Source: Neorhizobium galegae (GTDB lineage Bacteria; Pseudomonadota; Alphaproteobacteria; Rhizobiales; Rhizobiaceae). From it: a stretch of DNA of 64,000 nucleotides. Under the pieces are notes generated by a model that saw nothing but the letters and a program-made list of their open reading frames with translations, did no database searches and was not told where the DNA came from. The translations under genes and the position numbers were made by a program. The DNA is taken from contig NZ_JAGIPG010000002.1 of the NCBI RefSeq assembly GCF_017877055.1, positions 1,364,001-1,428,000 of the forward strand, given 5' to 3'. Shown here one piece after another: positions 56,440 through 64,000 of this stretch; the first letter of the stretch is position 1, and each line of letters opens with the position of its first letter.

Positions 56440-56457
56440 CCCTCGTCAAACTGTAAT
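56440..56457 (+). promoter_or_regulatory. Weak Pho-box-like site upstream of ppk
   Basis: CCCTCGT-CAAA-CTGTAAT matches 10 of 14 fixed positions of the PhoB consensus CTGTCAT-N4-CTGTCAT, and a further CTGTGAC starts exactly 11 bases upstream at 56429. TAGGGT and TAGCAT downstream could be -10 boxes. It fits in the 68-base hdaA-ppk gap, 39 bases before the ppk ATG. The match is suggestive only. Confidence 0.35.
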
Positions 56458-56496
56458 CAGCCCTTAGGGTTAGCATTGGCCAAGGGTCAGCATGGG

Positions 56497-58698
56497 ATGG
56501 ATGAGATGGATTCGATCACGACGGAAGCGCGCGAGCCCGGCCTGGAGGCGGCCAATACCGACCTCGACCTGATGACCAGCCCGGACCGGTTCATCAATCG
56601 TGAGTTCTCCTGGCTGCAGTTCAACCGCCGCGTCCTCGAGGAAACGCTGAACACCGCCCATCCGCTTCTGGAGCGGGTACGTTTCCTGTCGATCTCGGCG
56701 GCCAATCTCGACGAATTCTTCATGGTGCGCGTCGCCGGCCTCGAAGGCCAGGTGCGGCAGGGCATCGTCATCCGATCACCCGATGGCAAGACGCCGGCCG
56801 AACAGCTCGACAACATCCTGCAGGAGATCGATAACCTGCAGATGGAGCAGCAGGCCTCGCTAGCCGTGCTGCAGCAATATCTCGCCAAGGAAGATATCCT
56901 GATCGTCCGACCCGCGGCCCTGTCCGCCGAGGATCGCAACTGGCTGGCGAACTCCTTCGACGACGAACTTTTCCCGGTCCTGACGCCGCTGTCGATCGAC
57001 CCGGCCCATCCGTTCCCGTTCATCCCGAACCTCGGCTTCTCGATGGGCCTGCAGCTGCACAGCAAGCACGGCAAGGAGCCGATGACCGGCCTGTTGCGCC
57101 TGCCCACCACGCTCGACCGCTTCATCCGTCTGCCGGACCTCAATTCGGCGATCCGCTACATCACCCTGGAAGATGTGGTCGGCATGTTCACCGACCGGCT
57201 CTTCCCCGGTTACGAGGTAAAGGGCGCCGGCACGTTCCGCATCATCCGCGACAGCGATATCGAAGTTGAGGAAGAGGCCGAAGACCTGGTGCGCTTCTTC
57301 GAGACGGCGCTGAAGCGCCGCCGCCGCGGCAAGGTCATCCGCATCGAGACCGATTCGGAAATGCCGGCGTCGCTGCGCCAGTTCGTGGTGCAGGAACTCG
57401 GCGTGCCGGACAATCGCGTCGCGGTTCTGCCGGGCCTTCTGGCGCTCAACACCATGTCGGAGATCACCAAGGCGCCGCGCGACGACCTGCGCTTCGAGAC
57501 CCACAATGCCCGATTTCCCGAGCGGGTCCGCGAACACGCCGGCGACTGCCTTGCAGCCATCCGCGAAAAGGACATGGTGGTCCATCATCCGTACGAATCT
57601 TTTGACGTGGTTGTGCAGTTCCTTCTGCAGGCGGCGCGCGACCCGGACGTGCTCGCCATCAAGCAGACCCTCTACCGCACCTCGAACGACAGCCCGATCG
57701 TCCGGGCGCTGATCGACGCGGCCGAAATGGGCAAGTCGGTGACGGCGCTGGTCGAGCTCAAGGCCCGATTCGACGAAGAAGCCAACATCCGCTGGGCGCG
57801 CGACCTGGAGCGCGCCGGCGTGCAGGTGGTCTTCGGCTTCATCGAATTGAAGACGCATGCCAAGATGTCGATGGTGGTGCGCCGCGAGGACGGCAAGCTC
57901 AGGACCTATTGCCATCTCGGCACCGGCAACTACCACCCGATCACCGCCAAGATCTACACGGACCTGTCCTTCTTCACCTGCAACCCGAAGATCGCCCACG
58001 ACATGGCGAACATCTTCAACTTCATCACCGGTTACGGCGAGCCGGCCGAGAGCATGAAACTGGCGGTCTCGCCCTATACGCTTCGGCCGCGCATCCTGCG
58101 CCATATCGAGGAAGAGATCTGCCACGCCCAGGAAGGCAAGCCGGCGGCAATCTGGATGAAGATGAATTCGCTGGTCGATCCGGAGATTATCGACGCGCTC
58201 TATCGCGCCAGCCGCGCCGGCGTGGAGATCGATCTCGTGGTGCGCGGCATCTGCTGCCTGCGTCCGAGGGTGGCCGGCCTCTCCGACAACATCCGCGTCA
58301 AGTCGATCGTCGGCCGCTTCCTGGAACACAGCCGCATCTTCTGCTTCGGCAACGGTTTCGGCCTGCCGTCCGACAAGGCGCTCGTCTATATCGGTTCGGC
58401 CGACATGATGCCGCGCAACCTCGATCGCCGGGTCGAAACGCTGGTGCCGCTCCTCAATCCGACCGTGCACGAGCAGGTTTTATCCCAGATCATGCTGGGC
58501 AACCTGATTGACAACCAGCAGAGCTACGAGATATTGGCCGACGGCACGTCGCGGCGCATGGAAGTTCGCAAGGGCGAGGAACCTTTTAACGCGCAGCACT
58601 ATTTCATGACCAATCCGAGCCTCTCGGGGCGCGGTGAAGCCCTGAAGTCGAGTGCTCCGAAACTTATCGCCGGCCTTGTGTCGGGACGCAAGAAATAG
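56497..58698 (+). CDS. ppk: Polyphosphate kinase 1
   Basis: Builds inorganic polyphosphate from ATP. The 733-residue protein has the N-terminal domain ([20 protein letters not shown], about 29-48), a head domain with [12 protein letters not shown], and the two HKD-like catalytic domains with [19 protein letters not shown] (active His) and [11 protein letters not shown]. Start ATG at 56497 after AAGGG; the ATG at 56506 is an alternative. It is followed 5 bases later by ppx, so synthesis and breakdown are encoded together. Confidence 0.96.
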   Translation: MDEMDSITTEAREPGLEAANTDLDLMTSPDRFINREFSWLQFNRRVLEETLNTAHPLLERVRFLSISAANLDEFFMVRVAGLEGQVRQGIVIRSPDGKTPAEQLDNILQEIDNLQMEQQASLAVLQQYLAKEDILIVRPAALSAEDRNWLANSFDDELFPVLTPLSIDPAHPFPFIPNLGFSMGLQLHSKHGKEPMTGLLRLPTTLDRFIRLPDLNSAIRYITLEDVVGMFTDRLFPGYEVKGAGTFRIIRDSDIEVEEEAEDLVRFFETALKRRRRGKVIRIETDSEMPASLRQFVVQELGVPDNRVAVLPGLLALNTMSEITKAPRDDLRFETHNARFPERVREHAGDCLAAIREKDMVVHHPYESFDVVVQFLLQAARDPDVLAIKQTLYRTSNDSPIVRALIDAAEMGKSVTALVELKARFDEEANIRWARDLERAGVQVVFGFIELKTHAKMSMVVRREDGKLRTYCHLGTGNYHPITAKIYTDLSFFTCNPKIAHDMANIFNFITGYGEPAESMKLAVSPYTLRPRILRHIEEEICHAQEGKPAAIWMKMNSLVDPEIIDALYRASRAGVEIDLVVRGICCLRPRVAGLSDNIRVKSIVGRFLEHSRIFCFGNGFGLPSDKALVYIGSADMMPRNLDRRVETLVPLLNPTVHEQVLSQIMLGNLIDNQQSYEILADGTSRRMEVRKGEEPFNAQHYFMTNPSLSGRGEALKSSAPKLIAGLVSGRKK

Positions 58699-58703
58699 GC
58701 AAT

Positions 58704-60224
58704 ATGGTACGATCAGAAGCCCAGGGGCGCCTTCCGGGGATCGCTCCTGTCTCCGTCATCGACATCGGCTCCAACTCCGTCCGTGTCGTCATCTACGAAG
58801 GCCTGTCCCGCGCGCCGACCGTCCTCTTCAACGAGAAGGTTTTGTGCGGCCTCGGCAAGGGGCTGGGTTCGAACGGCCGCATGGACGACGAGGGTGTCGA
58901 ACGCGCCCTGGCGTCGCTGAAGCGGTTCCGGGCGCTCTCCAGACAGGCCCAGGCAACCGAAGTCTACGTGCTGGCGACCGCCGCCGCCCGCGAAGCGTCG
59001 AACGGTCCGGATTTCATCCGCCAGGCGGAAGAGATCCTCGGGCAGGAAATCCAGCTTTTGTCGGGCGAGGAAGAGGCGCGCTATTCGGCGCTTGGCGTCA
59101 TCAGCGGCTTCCATGACGCGGACGGCATTGCCGGCGACCTCGGCGGCGGTTCGCTGGAACTGATCGACATCAAGGGCACGGAATTCGGCAAGGGCATCAC
59201 CCTGCCGCTCGGCGGCCTGAGGCTCTCGGAATCCTCCGGCAATTCGCTTTCCAAGGCGCGCACCTTCGCCCGCAAGCAGCTCAATACGGCGCGGTTCCTG
59301 GAAAACGGCGCCGGCCGCACCTTCTATGCCGTCGGCGGCACGTGGCGAAACATCGCCAAGCTGCACATGGAAATGAGCAAGTATCCGCTGCACATGATGC
59401 AGGGTTACGAGCTGTCTTTCGAGGATATGCAGAAATTCCTTGACGAGGTGATTGCCGCCAAGGACAGCAAGGATCCCGCCTGGCAGGCCGTCTCGAAGAG
59501 TCGCCGTTCGCTGCTGCCCTTCGGCGCCATCGCCATGCAGGAAGTCCTGGCGGTGATGAAGCCCGCCAGAGTGAGCTTTTCGGCGCAGGGCGTTCGCGAA
59601 GGCTATCTCTATTCGCTGCTTTCCGACGAAGAGAAGGCAGGCGATCCGCTGCTGGTCGCTGCCGACCAGCTCGCCATCCTGCGCGCCCGCTCGCCCGAAC
59701 ACGCCCGCGAGCTCGCAGACTGGACCGGCCGCATGGTGCCGGCTTTCGGGATCAACGAAACGGAAGAGGAAAGCCGCTATCGCCAGGCTGCCTGCCTGCT
59801 TGCTGATATCAGCTGGCGCGCCCATCCGGATTATCGCGGCCTCCAGGCCCTGAACCTGATCGCCCACTCCTCCTTCGTCGGCATCACCCATGCCGGCCGC
59901 GCCTATCTGGCGCTCGCCAACTACTACCGCTTCGAAGGCCTGCACGACGACGGCGCGACCGGGCCGCTGGCGACGATCGCCACACCCCGTCTGCTCGATC
60001 TCGCAAAGCTGCTCGGCGGGCTGCTCCGGGTCGTCTACCTGTTCTCGGCCTCGATGCCGGGCCTCGTCCACAACCTGACCTTCCGCCCGTCCTCCGAGCC
60101 GGACCTCGACCTTGAATTCGTCGTCCCCTCCGCCTACCGCGATTTCGCCGGCGAGCGGCTGGACGGCCGTCTGCAGCAGCTGGCGAGGCTGACGGGCAAG
60201 CGGCTGGCGTTCAGGTTCGAGTAG
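58704..60224 (+). CDS. ppx: Exopolyphosphatase
   Basis: A Ppx/GppA-family hydrolase of 506 residues that releases phosphate from polyphosphate chain ends and may also act on pppGpp. It has the ASKHA nucleotide-binding loops: DIGSNSVR at 20-27, a second phosphate loop in GIAGDLGGGSLELI, and FYAVGGTWRN. The C-terminal third is an HD-like helical domain. It is separated from ppk by 5 bases, so the two are co-transcribed. Rhizobia often have rnd and aspS next; here a different gene follows. Confidence 0.95.
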   Translation: MVRSEAQGRLPGIAPVSVIDIGSNSVRVVIYEGLSRAPTVLFNEKVLCGLGKGLGSNGRMDDEGVERALASLKRFRALSRQAQATEVYVLATAAAREASNGPDFIRQAEEILGQEIQLLSGEEEARYSALGVISGFHDADGIAGDLGGGSLELIDIKGTEFGKGITLPLGGLRLSESSGNSLSKARTFARKQLNTARFLENGAGRTFYAVGGTWRNIAKLHMEMSKYPLHMMQGYELSFEDMQKFLDEVIAAKDSKDPAWQAVSKSRRSLLPFGAIAMQEVLAVMKPARVSFSAQGVREGYLYSLLSDEEKAGDPLLVAADQLAILRARSPEHARELADWTGRMVPAFGINETEEESRYRQAACLLADISWRAHPDYRGLQALNLIAHSSFVGITHAGRAYLALANYYRFEGLHDDGATGPLATIATPRLLDLAKLLGGLLRVVYLFSASMPGLVHNLTFRPSSEPDLDLEFVVPSAYRDFAGERLDGRLQQLARLTGKRLAFRFE

Positions 60225-60269
60225 GAGCTCCGGTCGTGCGATGACTCACGCCCCCTGTGTCTCCATCCA

Positions 60270-60315
60270 CACTTGCAATTAGTATATTGGCAAGTGCTGA
60301 TCTTGAATCTATCAT
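60270..60315 (+). promoter_or_regulatory. Promoter with overlapping dyad upstream of the HEAT-like membrane protein gene
   Basis: TTGGCA (60287-60292) and TATCAT (60310-60315) are 17 bases apart, a good sigma-70-type promoter. The -35 box is overlapped by a dyad CACTTGC (60270-60276) and GCAAGTG (60290-60296). A repressor or activator could therefore sit across it. The start codon is 50 bases downstream with GAGGGGG as ribosome site. Confidence 0.55.
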
Positions 60316-60365
60316 AGGTTGAATGACGAGCGCTGTTGTTGCTGTTGGCTTGAGGGGGCTGGAAC

Positions 60366-61667
60366 ATGGCAGAGGCAGGCATCGAAAACGGGAACGACGA
60401 AGCAGTCGCTTCCAAACCCAAAGGCCTAAAACCGGAAAACAACTTTCCCGAGCGTTATATTATACTTGGCATTGGGGTTGGTTTGTTCCTCGTGCTGCTG
60501 GGCACAGGCATTCTCCTATTCGGAAAAAACCAGGTCGCTTCGTCCTTGACGATATGTGTCGGCTTTGGCCTCGTTCTTGCGGCGTTCGGCGCCAAGATCG
60601 CCGGCAGCTGGGCTGGTTGGTCGGTCACCGGCGCGGGCGCAATGACCGTGCTCCTGTTTATAGTGCTCCAGCAATACACGCCTGTCGATGAGCCAGAATT
60701 GATGAAGGGGGAAATCGGCGGTGATTTTTCACGGGTTGCAGAGATTAGGATCATCGACGAAGAGCCGATGTACATCTACCGGGACACGCAGGTAAGGCGC
60801 ATCAAGTTTCTCGGCGTTGGAAAATCACTTAAAAGTACCCGGATACGCATGCAGGTCGATACGACTGAAAAGGAGGCAGGGAAGGAATTCTTCGAACTGA
60901 CCGGTGACACCGAGACGATCCGGGGCGCTTTCTCACAGGGCAAGCCGGTGCAGTGGAAATTCGACTACAAGGCGCGCCAGGTGAAGGACGGATCGGTCGT
61001 CATTCTCTCTGAACTGGATGGGATCGATCCTGTTCGTTCCGCCGATCTGGACATTCCGAGAGCGGGCATTCCTGTGGTGGGGAACTGGTGGAGCCTGAAT
61101 GCATTCGCACAGGAACCGCTTCCCGGCGGCGATCCGGACCGGATCAGGGCTGCGCTTGAGGGACTGCGTGCCGAAGACACCTACGTGCGCCGGAATTCGC
61201 GCGACCTTCTCGCCTCGGCAGGAGAAAGCGCGGTACCCATCCTGATGGCGGCCTTACGCGGATCGGAGGAGGATTATCGCATAAAGCTGGGTGTCATTTA
61301 TGCACTTGCCGAAATGCTGCGGTCAGATCCGAAACAGGCTCCCGCCATTTCGGCTCAATTGCAGGCGGAGGATTTCCCGTTTCTGGTGCGGGCTGCGGCA
61401 GATCAGGACAGGACCATCCGCTACCAAGCGGCCGAGTTTCTTTACATGCTGCAAGACCGGCGCGCCGTCCAGCCCAGCATTGACGCTGCAAAGGAGGCCA
61501 CGGATGAAGGCGTTGCGAACAACCAAATCCTCATTCTGCGTCAATCGGGCAGCTATCTGCCTTCGTCTCAGAAGGACGATATTGTCAGGCAGTTGAACGA
61601 TCCGTCCGGCAATCTCAATAAAACTTTCAAGGATCCGTCGTCGCTCAATCGAATTCTCAAATGGTAG
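60366..61667 (+). CDS. Membrane protein with a HEAT-like C-terminal domain, function unknown
   Basis: A 433-residue protein. After a polar N-terminus (1-30) come three hydrophobic helices at about 32-54, 58-78 and 82-103. A beta-rich domain (about 110-240) follows, with FSRVAEIRIIDEEPMYIYRD and KFDYKARQVKDGSVVIL. The last 190 residues look like HEAT repeats (DTYVRRNSRDLLASAGESAV, RTIRYQAAEFLYML). I know no characterised protein with this layout. It has its own promoter and ends at a shared terminator. The large domain probably faces the periplasm; this is inference. Confidence 0.75.
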   Translation: MAEAGIENGNDEAVASKPKGLKPENNFPERYIILGIGVGLFLVLLGTGILLFGKNQVASSLTICVGFGLVLAAFGAKIAGSWAGWSVTGAGAMTVLLFIVLQQYTPVDEPELMKGEIGGDFSRVAEIRIIDEEPMYIYRDTQVRRIKFLGVGKSLKSTRIRMQVDTTEKEAGKEFFELTGDTETIRGAFSQGKPVQWKFDYKARQVKDGSVVILSELDGIDPVRSADLDIPRAGIPVVGNWWSLNAFAQEPLPGGDPDRIRAALEGLRAEDTYVRRNSRDLLASAGESAVPILMAALRGSEEDYRIKLGVIYALAEMLRSDPKQAPAISAQLQAEDFPFLVRAAADQDRTIRYQAAEFLYMLQDRRAVQPSIDAAKEATDEGVANNQILILRQSGSYLPSSQKDDIVRQLNDPSGNLNKTFKDPSSLNRILKW

Positions 61668-61726
61668 AGCAGCGACAGAGGGCAAATTGAATCCTACGAG
61701 TACATACGGTTTCACCTGCAGACCCA

Positions 61727-61756
61727 AAAGGGCATCCGCGGCTGCGGATGCCCTTT
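61727..61756. terminator. Bidirectional terminator between convergent genes
   Basis: A perfect 13-bp stem, AAAGGGCATCCGC / GCGGATGCCCTTT, with a 4-base loop. It has A residues on one side and T residues on the other, so it can end both the HEAT-like gene on the plus strand and the phytase-like gene on the minus strand. Confidence 0.88.
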
Positions 61757-61783
61757 GTATTGAGCGTAGGCCGTAAGACGAGT

Positions 61784-63154
61784 TTACTTCGCGCCTAAAA
61801 ACTCACCCACCTCGAGCACGCTGAACTCGTTGTTGTCGGCCTTGTCGACGGCGCGGCCGGCGGAGAAGGGCAGGTTGTTGTCGTTGCCGATGATGATGTG
61901 GGTGGCGTCGATCACGTCGACATTCTCGATCGTCACGAACGGCATGTCGTAGACGCCGGCGACGCTGCCGGCCTTCTTCTTGTTGTCCGGGTCCTGGATG
62001 TTCATCAGATCGATATAGCCGATCTTGCGGACCGCCTTGCCGACATTGGCGTCGGTCATTTCGATCTTGTAGACACGCTTGTGCTTGGCAGGCGCGTTGA
62101 AGCAGGTCGGCTCCGGCTTTGCCGGGTCGGCGCAGGGCTTGTCGGCGGTGCCGGCGCCGTTGTCGCGCTCGATGACGAGAGCGGTGGTCGCGTCGATCAT
62201 GTTGAAATCGCCGATCGCTTCGCCGCCCTTGGAGAGCGGGTAAAGCCAGGAGCGGCCGGTCCACTTCTTGGAGGCGACGTCGAACTCGATGACGCGCAGC
62301 GCCGTCAGCCCGTCTGCGTCTTCAACCTTGCCGTCGTCCTTGTAGAGCGGGCCTTCGAGCAGGCCGTAGAGCTTGGCCCCGTCCTTGGACATGGCAAGAC
62401 CTTCATAACCACCGGAACGCTTCACGTTGAAGACCGGTGCCTTGGCAGCCGGGTTGGCCTGCAGCTGGACGAGCGGGCTGTCGGGAGACGTGACAGGCTT
62501 GCCGTCCACGAGCGTCGATACGACGTCGGTCAGGCGGCCCTGCATGTCGACCTTGATGAGGGAGGGGCCGAACTCGTCGCCGAGCCAGAAGCCGTCGGCG
62601 ACCGGCTGGATCGATTCGATGTCGAAATCGGCGCCGGTAAGGTAGCGCGTTTCCGAAGCTTCCGTGACGATCGGGAACGGCGCGATCTTGTTCGGGTCCG
62701 AGAGGAAGACGTTCTTGACGACTTCAGCCTTGTTGGCGGCCCAGTCGAACTTCATCTGGTGCAGGAAGAGCATGGCGTCGGCGGAATTGGTCTTGCCGCC
62801 GAAACCGTTGTCCGACAGCGTCCAGAAGGTGCCGTCGGCCATGGTCTTGATGCCGGAGAAACCCTGGACCGGCTGGCCGTCGAGCGGCAGCTTGACGTCG
62901 GTGACGCGCGCGCCGTCCTTGCTCGGCAGGGTGCCGAGGGCTTCGGTGCGCTTGCGGTCGGCAGTGGTGAACTTGCCGGAGGTCTTGAGGAATGCCGGCG
63001 CATCGGCCGGAGCCGCGACGACCGTATTGGCGGGCAGGATCGCCTGGCCGGTGAGCTTGGCCGGGAAAACCTTGTCGTCAGCGGAAGCGGAGCCGCCGAT
63101 CAGCGCGGCGAGCGCGCCAATCACTACGGGGGAAGCAAGCGGAAAGCGAGTCAT
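61784..63154 (-). CDS. Secreted esterase-like-activity-of-phytase family protein
   Basis: A 456-residue protein with a signal peptide (to about residue 25, GGSASA) and a beta-propeller-like phytase-esterase domain (PF13449 type): GFSGIKTMADGTFWTLSDNGFG, FDIESIQPVADGFWLGDEFGPSLI, YEGLAMSKDGAKLYGLLEGPL and VIERDNGAG. It is probably periplasmic or secreted; the family is linked to hydrolysis of phosphate or other esters but is poorly characterised. The ATG at 63154 is chosen for its signal peptide. The upstream gap has five PhoB-type half-sites. Confidence 0.88.
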   Translation of the reverse strand: MTRFPLASPVVIGALAALIGGSASADDKVFPAKLTGQAILPANTVVAAPADAPAFLKTSGKFTTADRKRTEALGTLPSKDGARVTDVKLPLDGQPVQGFSGIKTMADGTFWTLSDNGFGGKTNSADAMLFLHQMKFDWAANKAEVVKNVFLSDPNKIAPFPIVTEASETRYLTGADFDIESIQPVADGFWLGDEFGPSLIKVDMQGRLTDVVSTLVDGKPVTSPDSPLVQLQANPAAKAPVFNVKRSGGYEGLAMSKDGAKLYGLLEGPLYKDDGKVEDADGLTALRVIEFDVASKKWTGRSWLYPLSKGGEAIGDFNMIDATTALVIERDNGAGTADKPCADPAKPEPTCFNAPAKHKRVYKIEMTDANVGKAVRKIGYIDLMNIQDPDNKKKAGSVAGVYDMPFVTIENVDVIDATHIIIGNDNNLPFSAGRAVDKADNNEFSVLEVGEFLGAK

Positions 63155-63207
63155 GGGATCACCTGTTGGTTGGCGTGTCGAAGACGCAAACCGGTTAAGG
63201 CGAGTGC

Positions 63208-63258
63208 ATGACGGTGAGGTGATGGAAGATTGACGCTTCGATGAAGCTTTGATGACGG
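63208..63258 (-). promoter_or_regulatory. Five-unit Pho box array upstream of the phytase-like gene
   Basis: Five 7-bp units recur at exact 11-bp steps. On the plus strand they are ATGACGG (63208), GTGATGG (63219), TTGACGC (63230), ATGAAGC (63241) and ATGACGG (63252). Read toward the gene on the minus strand, the units are CCGTCAT, GCTTCAT, GCGTCAA, CCATCAC and CCGTCAT, each followed by a 4-base spacer. All keep TCA, and the outer two match the PhoB half-site CTGTCAT at 6 of 7 positions. The array ends 54 bases before the ATG. The periodicity is strong evidence for PhoB binding. Confidence 0.72.
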
Positions 63259-63282
63259 TAATTTCACAAACATCAGGGGAAC

Positions 63283-64000
63283 TTAGGCGCTCCTGCGAAG
63301 CGCCATCCAGCGGCCCGGCGTCATGCCGAACGTCTTCTTGAAATGACGGGTGAAATGCGCCTGGTCGGCAAACCCCGTATCGGCTGCGATCTCCGCCAGG
63401 CTGCCACCTTGCGACAGCAGGATCTTCGCTCGGTCGAGCCGGCGCATGACGAGATAGCGGTGCGGGCTGGTACCCAGAAGCTTCCGGAATTGCCTGGCGG
63501 TCGTATAACGGTCGAAGCCGCTCACCTCTTCGAGTTCTTCGGAAGAGACCGTCCGGTCCGTGTTCGCCTGCAGGTAATCGCGGCAGCGCCGCACCGCCTC
63601 TTGCGCGCGCGGCGTGCTCGCCGCACCGCCCTTGCCGTCCGCATGGCGCCAGAGGCTGGTGGCCATGCGGGCGATCAGGTCGTCGAGCAACAGGTCCTGC
63701 GGCTCGGCTTCGAGATCGTCCAACGCTTCGGTCAGGCACTGCCGGAATTGCGCATCCGCGATGATGGGATCGGGCACGAAGGGCAGGCCGCGTGAACCGC
63801 CGGCCGCCTCGATCAGCCGTTCCGGTGGCAGGTAGAGCATGCGATAGCGCAGGCCGGCATCGGTGCCGGCAGCACCGTCATGCACCTCGTCCGGATGCAG
63901 CACGATGACGTTGCCGGGCAGGCTGGCGCGTGCGGAGCCCCGATACTGGAAGGTCTGGACGCCCGACAGCGTAACGCCGAGCGCGTATGTGTCGTGGCGA
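63283..64000 (-). CDS. AraC family transcriptional regulator, N-terminus beyond the window
   Basis: The frame is open to the last base of the window; 238 residues are visible. The N-terminal part has a cupin-like ligand domain (SGVQTFQYRGSA, PGNVIVLHPDEVHDG, YRMLYLPPE). The C-terminal part is an AraC double HTH, with YLVMRRLDRAKILLSQG and LAEIAADTGFADQAHFTRHF, then FGMTPGRW. It lies upstream of the phytase-like gene on the same strand, 129 bases away, so it may regulate it or be only a neighbour. Confidence 0.88.
   Translation of the reverse strand, partial: RHDTYALGVTLSGVQTFQYRGSARASLPGNVIVLHPDEVHDGAAGTDAGLRYRMLYLPPERLIEAAGGSRGLPFVPDPIIADAQFRQCLTEALDDLEAEPQDLLLDDLIARMATSLWRHADGKGGAASTPRAQEAVRRCRDYLQANTDRTVSSEELEEVSGFDRYTTARQFRKLLGTSPHRYLVMRRLDRAKILLSQGGSLAEIAADTGFADQAHFTRHFKKTFGMTPGRWMALRRSA

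Overview
This window is a stretch of core chromosome from an alphaproteobacterium of the order Hyphomicrobiales (Rhizobiales), most likely family Rhizobiaceae (Rhizobium/Agrobacterium/Sinorhizobium relatives). The evidence is the high G+C coding sequence and rhizobial gene blocks in their usual order: rpsF-rpsR-DUF2232-rplI-dnaB-alr-radA-cvpA-purF, fabD-fabG-acpP-fabF-mltG-yicC-gmk, rsmA-pdxA-surA-lptD-lptG-lptF, moaE-moaD-pgsA-uvrC, and purN-purM / hdaA-ppk-ppx. Rhizobial-type intergenic palindromes are also present. I found no rRNA, tRNA, CRISPR array, prophage or insertion sequence.

Layout. 1-0.6 kb: the end of a low-affinity iron permease-like gene and a small unknown protein. 0.6-11.2 kb, minus strand: a ribosomal protein, replication and repair, cell wall and purine block (rpsF to purF and an SDR). 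11.4-13 kb: a small HTH protein and a Tas-like aldo/keto reductase. 13-19.7 kb, plus strand: type II fatty acid synthesis, MltG, YicC and guanylate kinase. 19.9-22.3 kb: an accessory patch between gmk and rsmA holding a lipoprotein and a divergent exporter/AraC pair. 22.3-30.8 kb, minus strand: rsmA, pdxA and outer-membrane/LPS assembly genes, then a PAP2 phosphatase. 31-33 kb: pepA-holC. 33-37 kb, minus strand: a deacetylase lipoprotein, an ABC-F ATPase and a degenerate GGDEF protein. 37.2-40.5 kb: a GST, ndk, and a lipoprotein/CGNR-regulator pair divergent from an orphan LivH-like permease. 40.5-44.1 kb: moaE, moaD, pgsA, uvrC. 44.8-47.7 kb: an outer-membrane beta-barrel protein, a GST, an RNase T2 and rlmJ. 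47.8-52.5 kb: a stand-alone molybdopterin oxidoreductase coupled to nudK, then phnM and a toxin-antitoxin pair. 52.6-64 kb: purN-purM, an AI-2E-type permease, hdaA, ppk, ppx, an unusual membrane HEAT-like protein, a secreted phytase-like esterase and a truncated AraC regulator.

The most interesting signal is a set of likely phosphate-starvation controls in the last 14 kb. A run of five 7-bp PhoB-type half-sites at exact 11-bp spacing precedes the phytase-like esterase. A clear two-unit Pho box precedes a phnM that lacks its usual phn partners, and a weaker candidate precedes ppk. Two other modules look under-described. One is the CGNR-regulator/lipoprotein pair facing an orphan permease across a perfect 10-bp-arm dyad. 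The other is the three-helix membrane protein with a HEAT-like C-terminus, which has its own promoter and operator-like dyad downstream of ppx.
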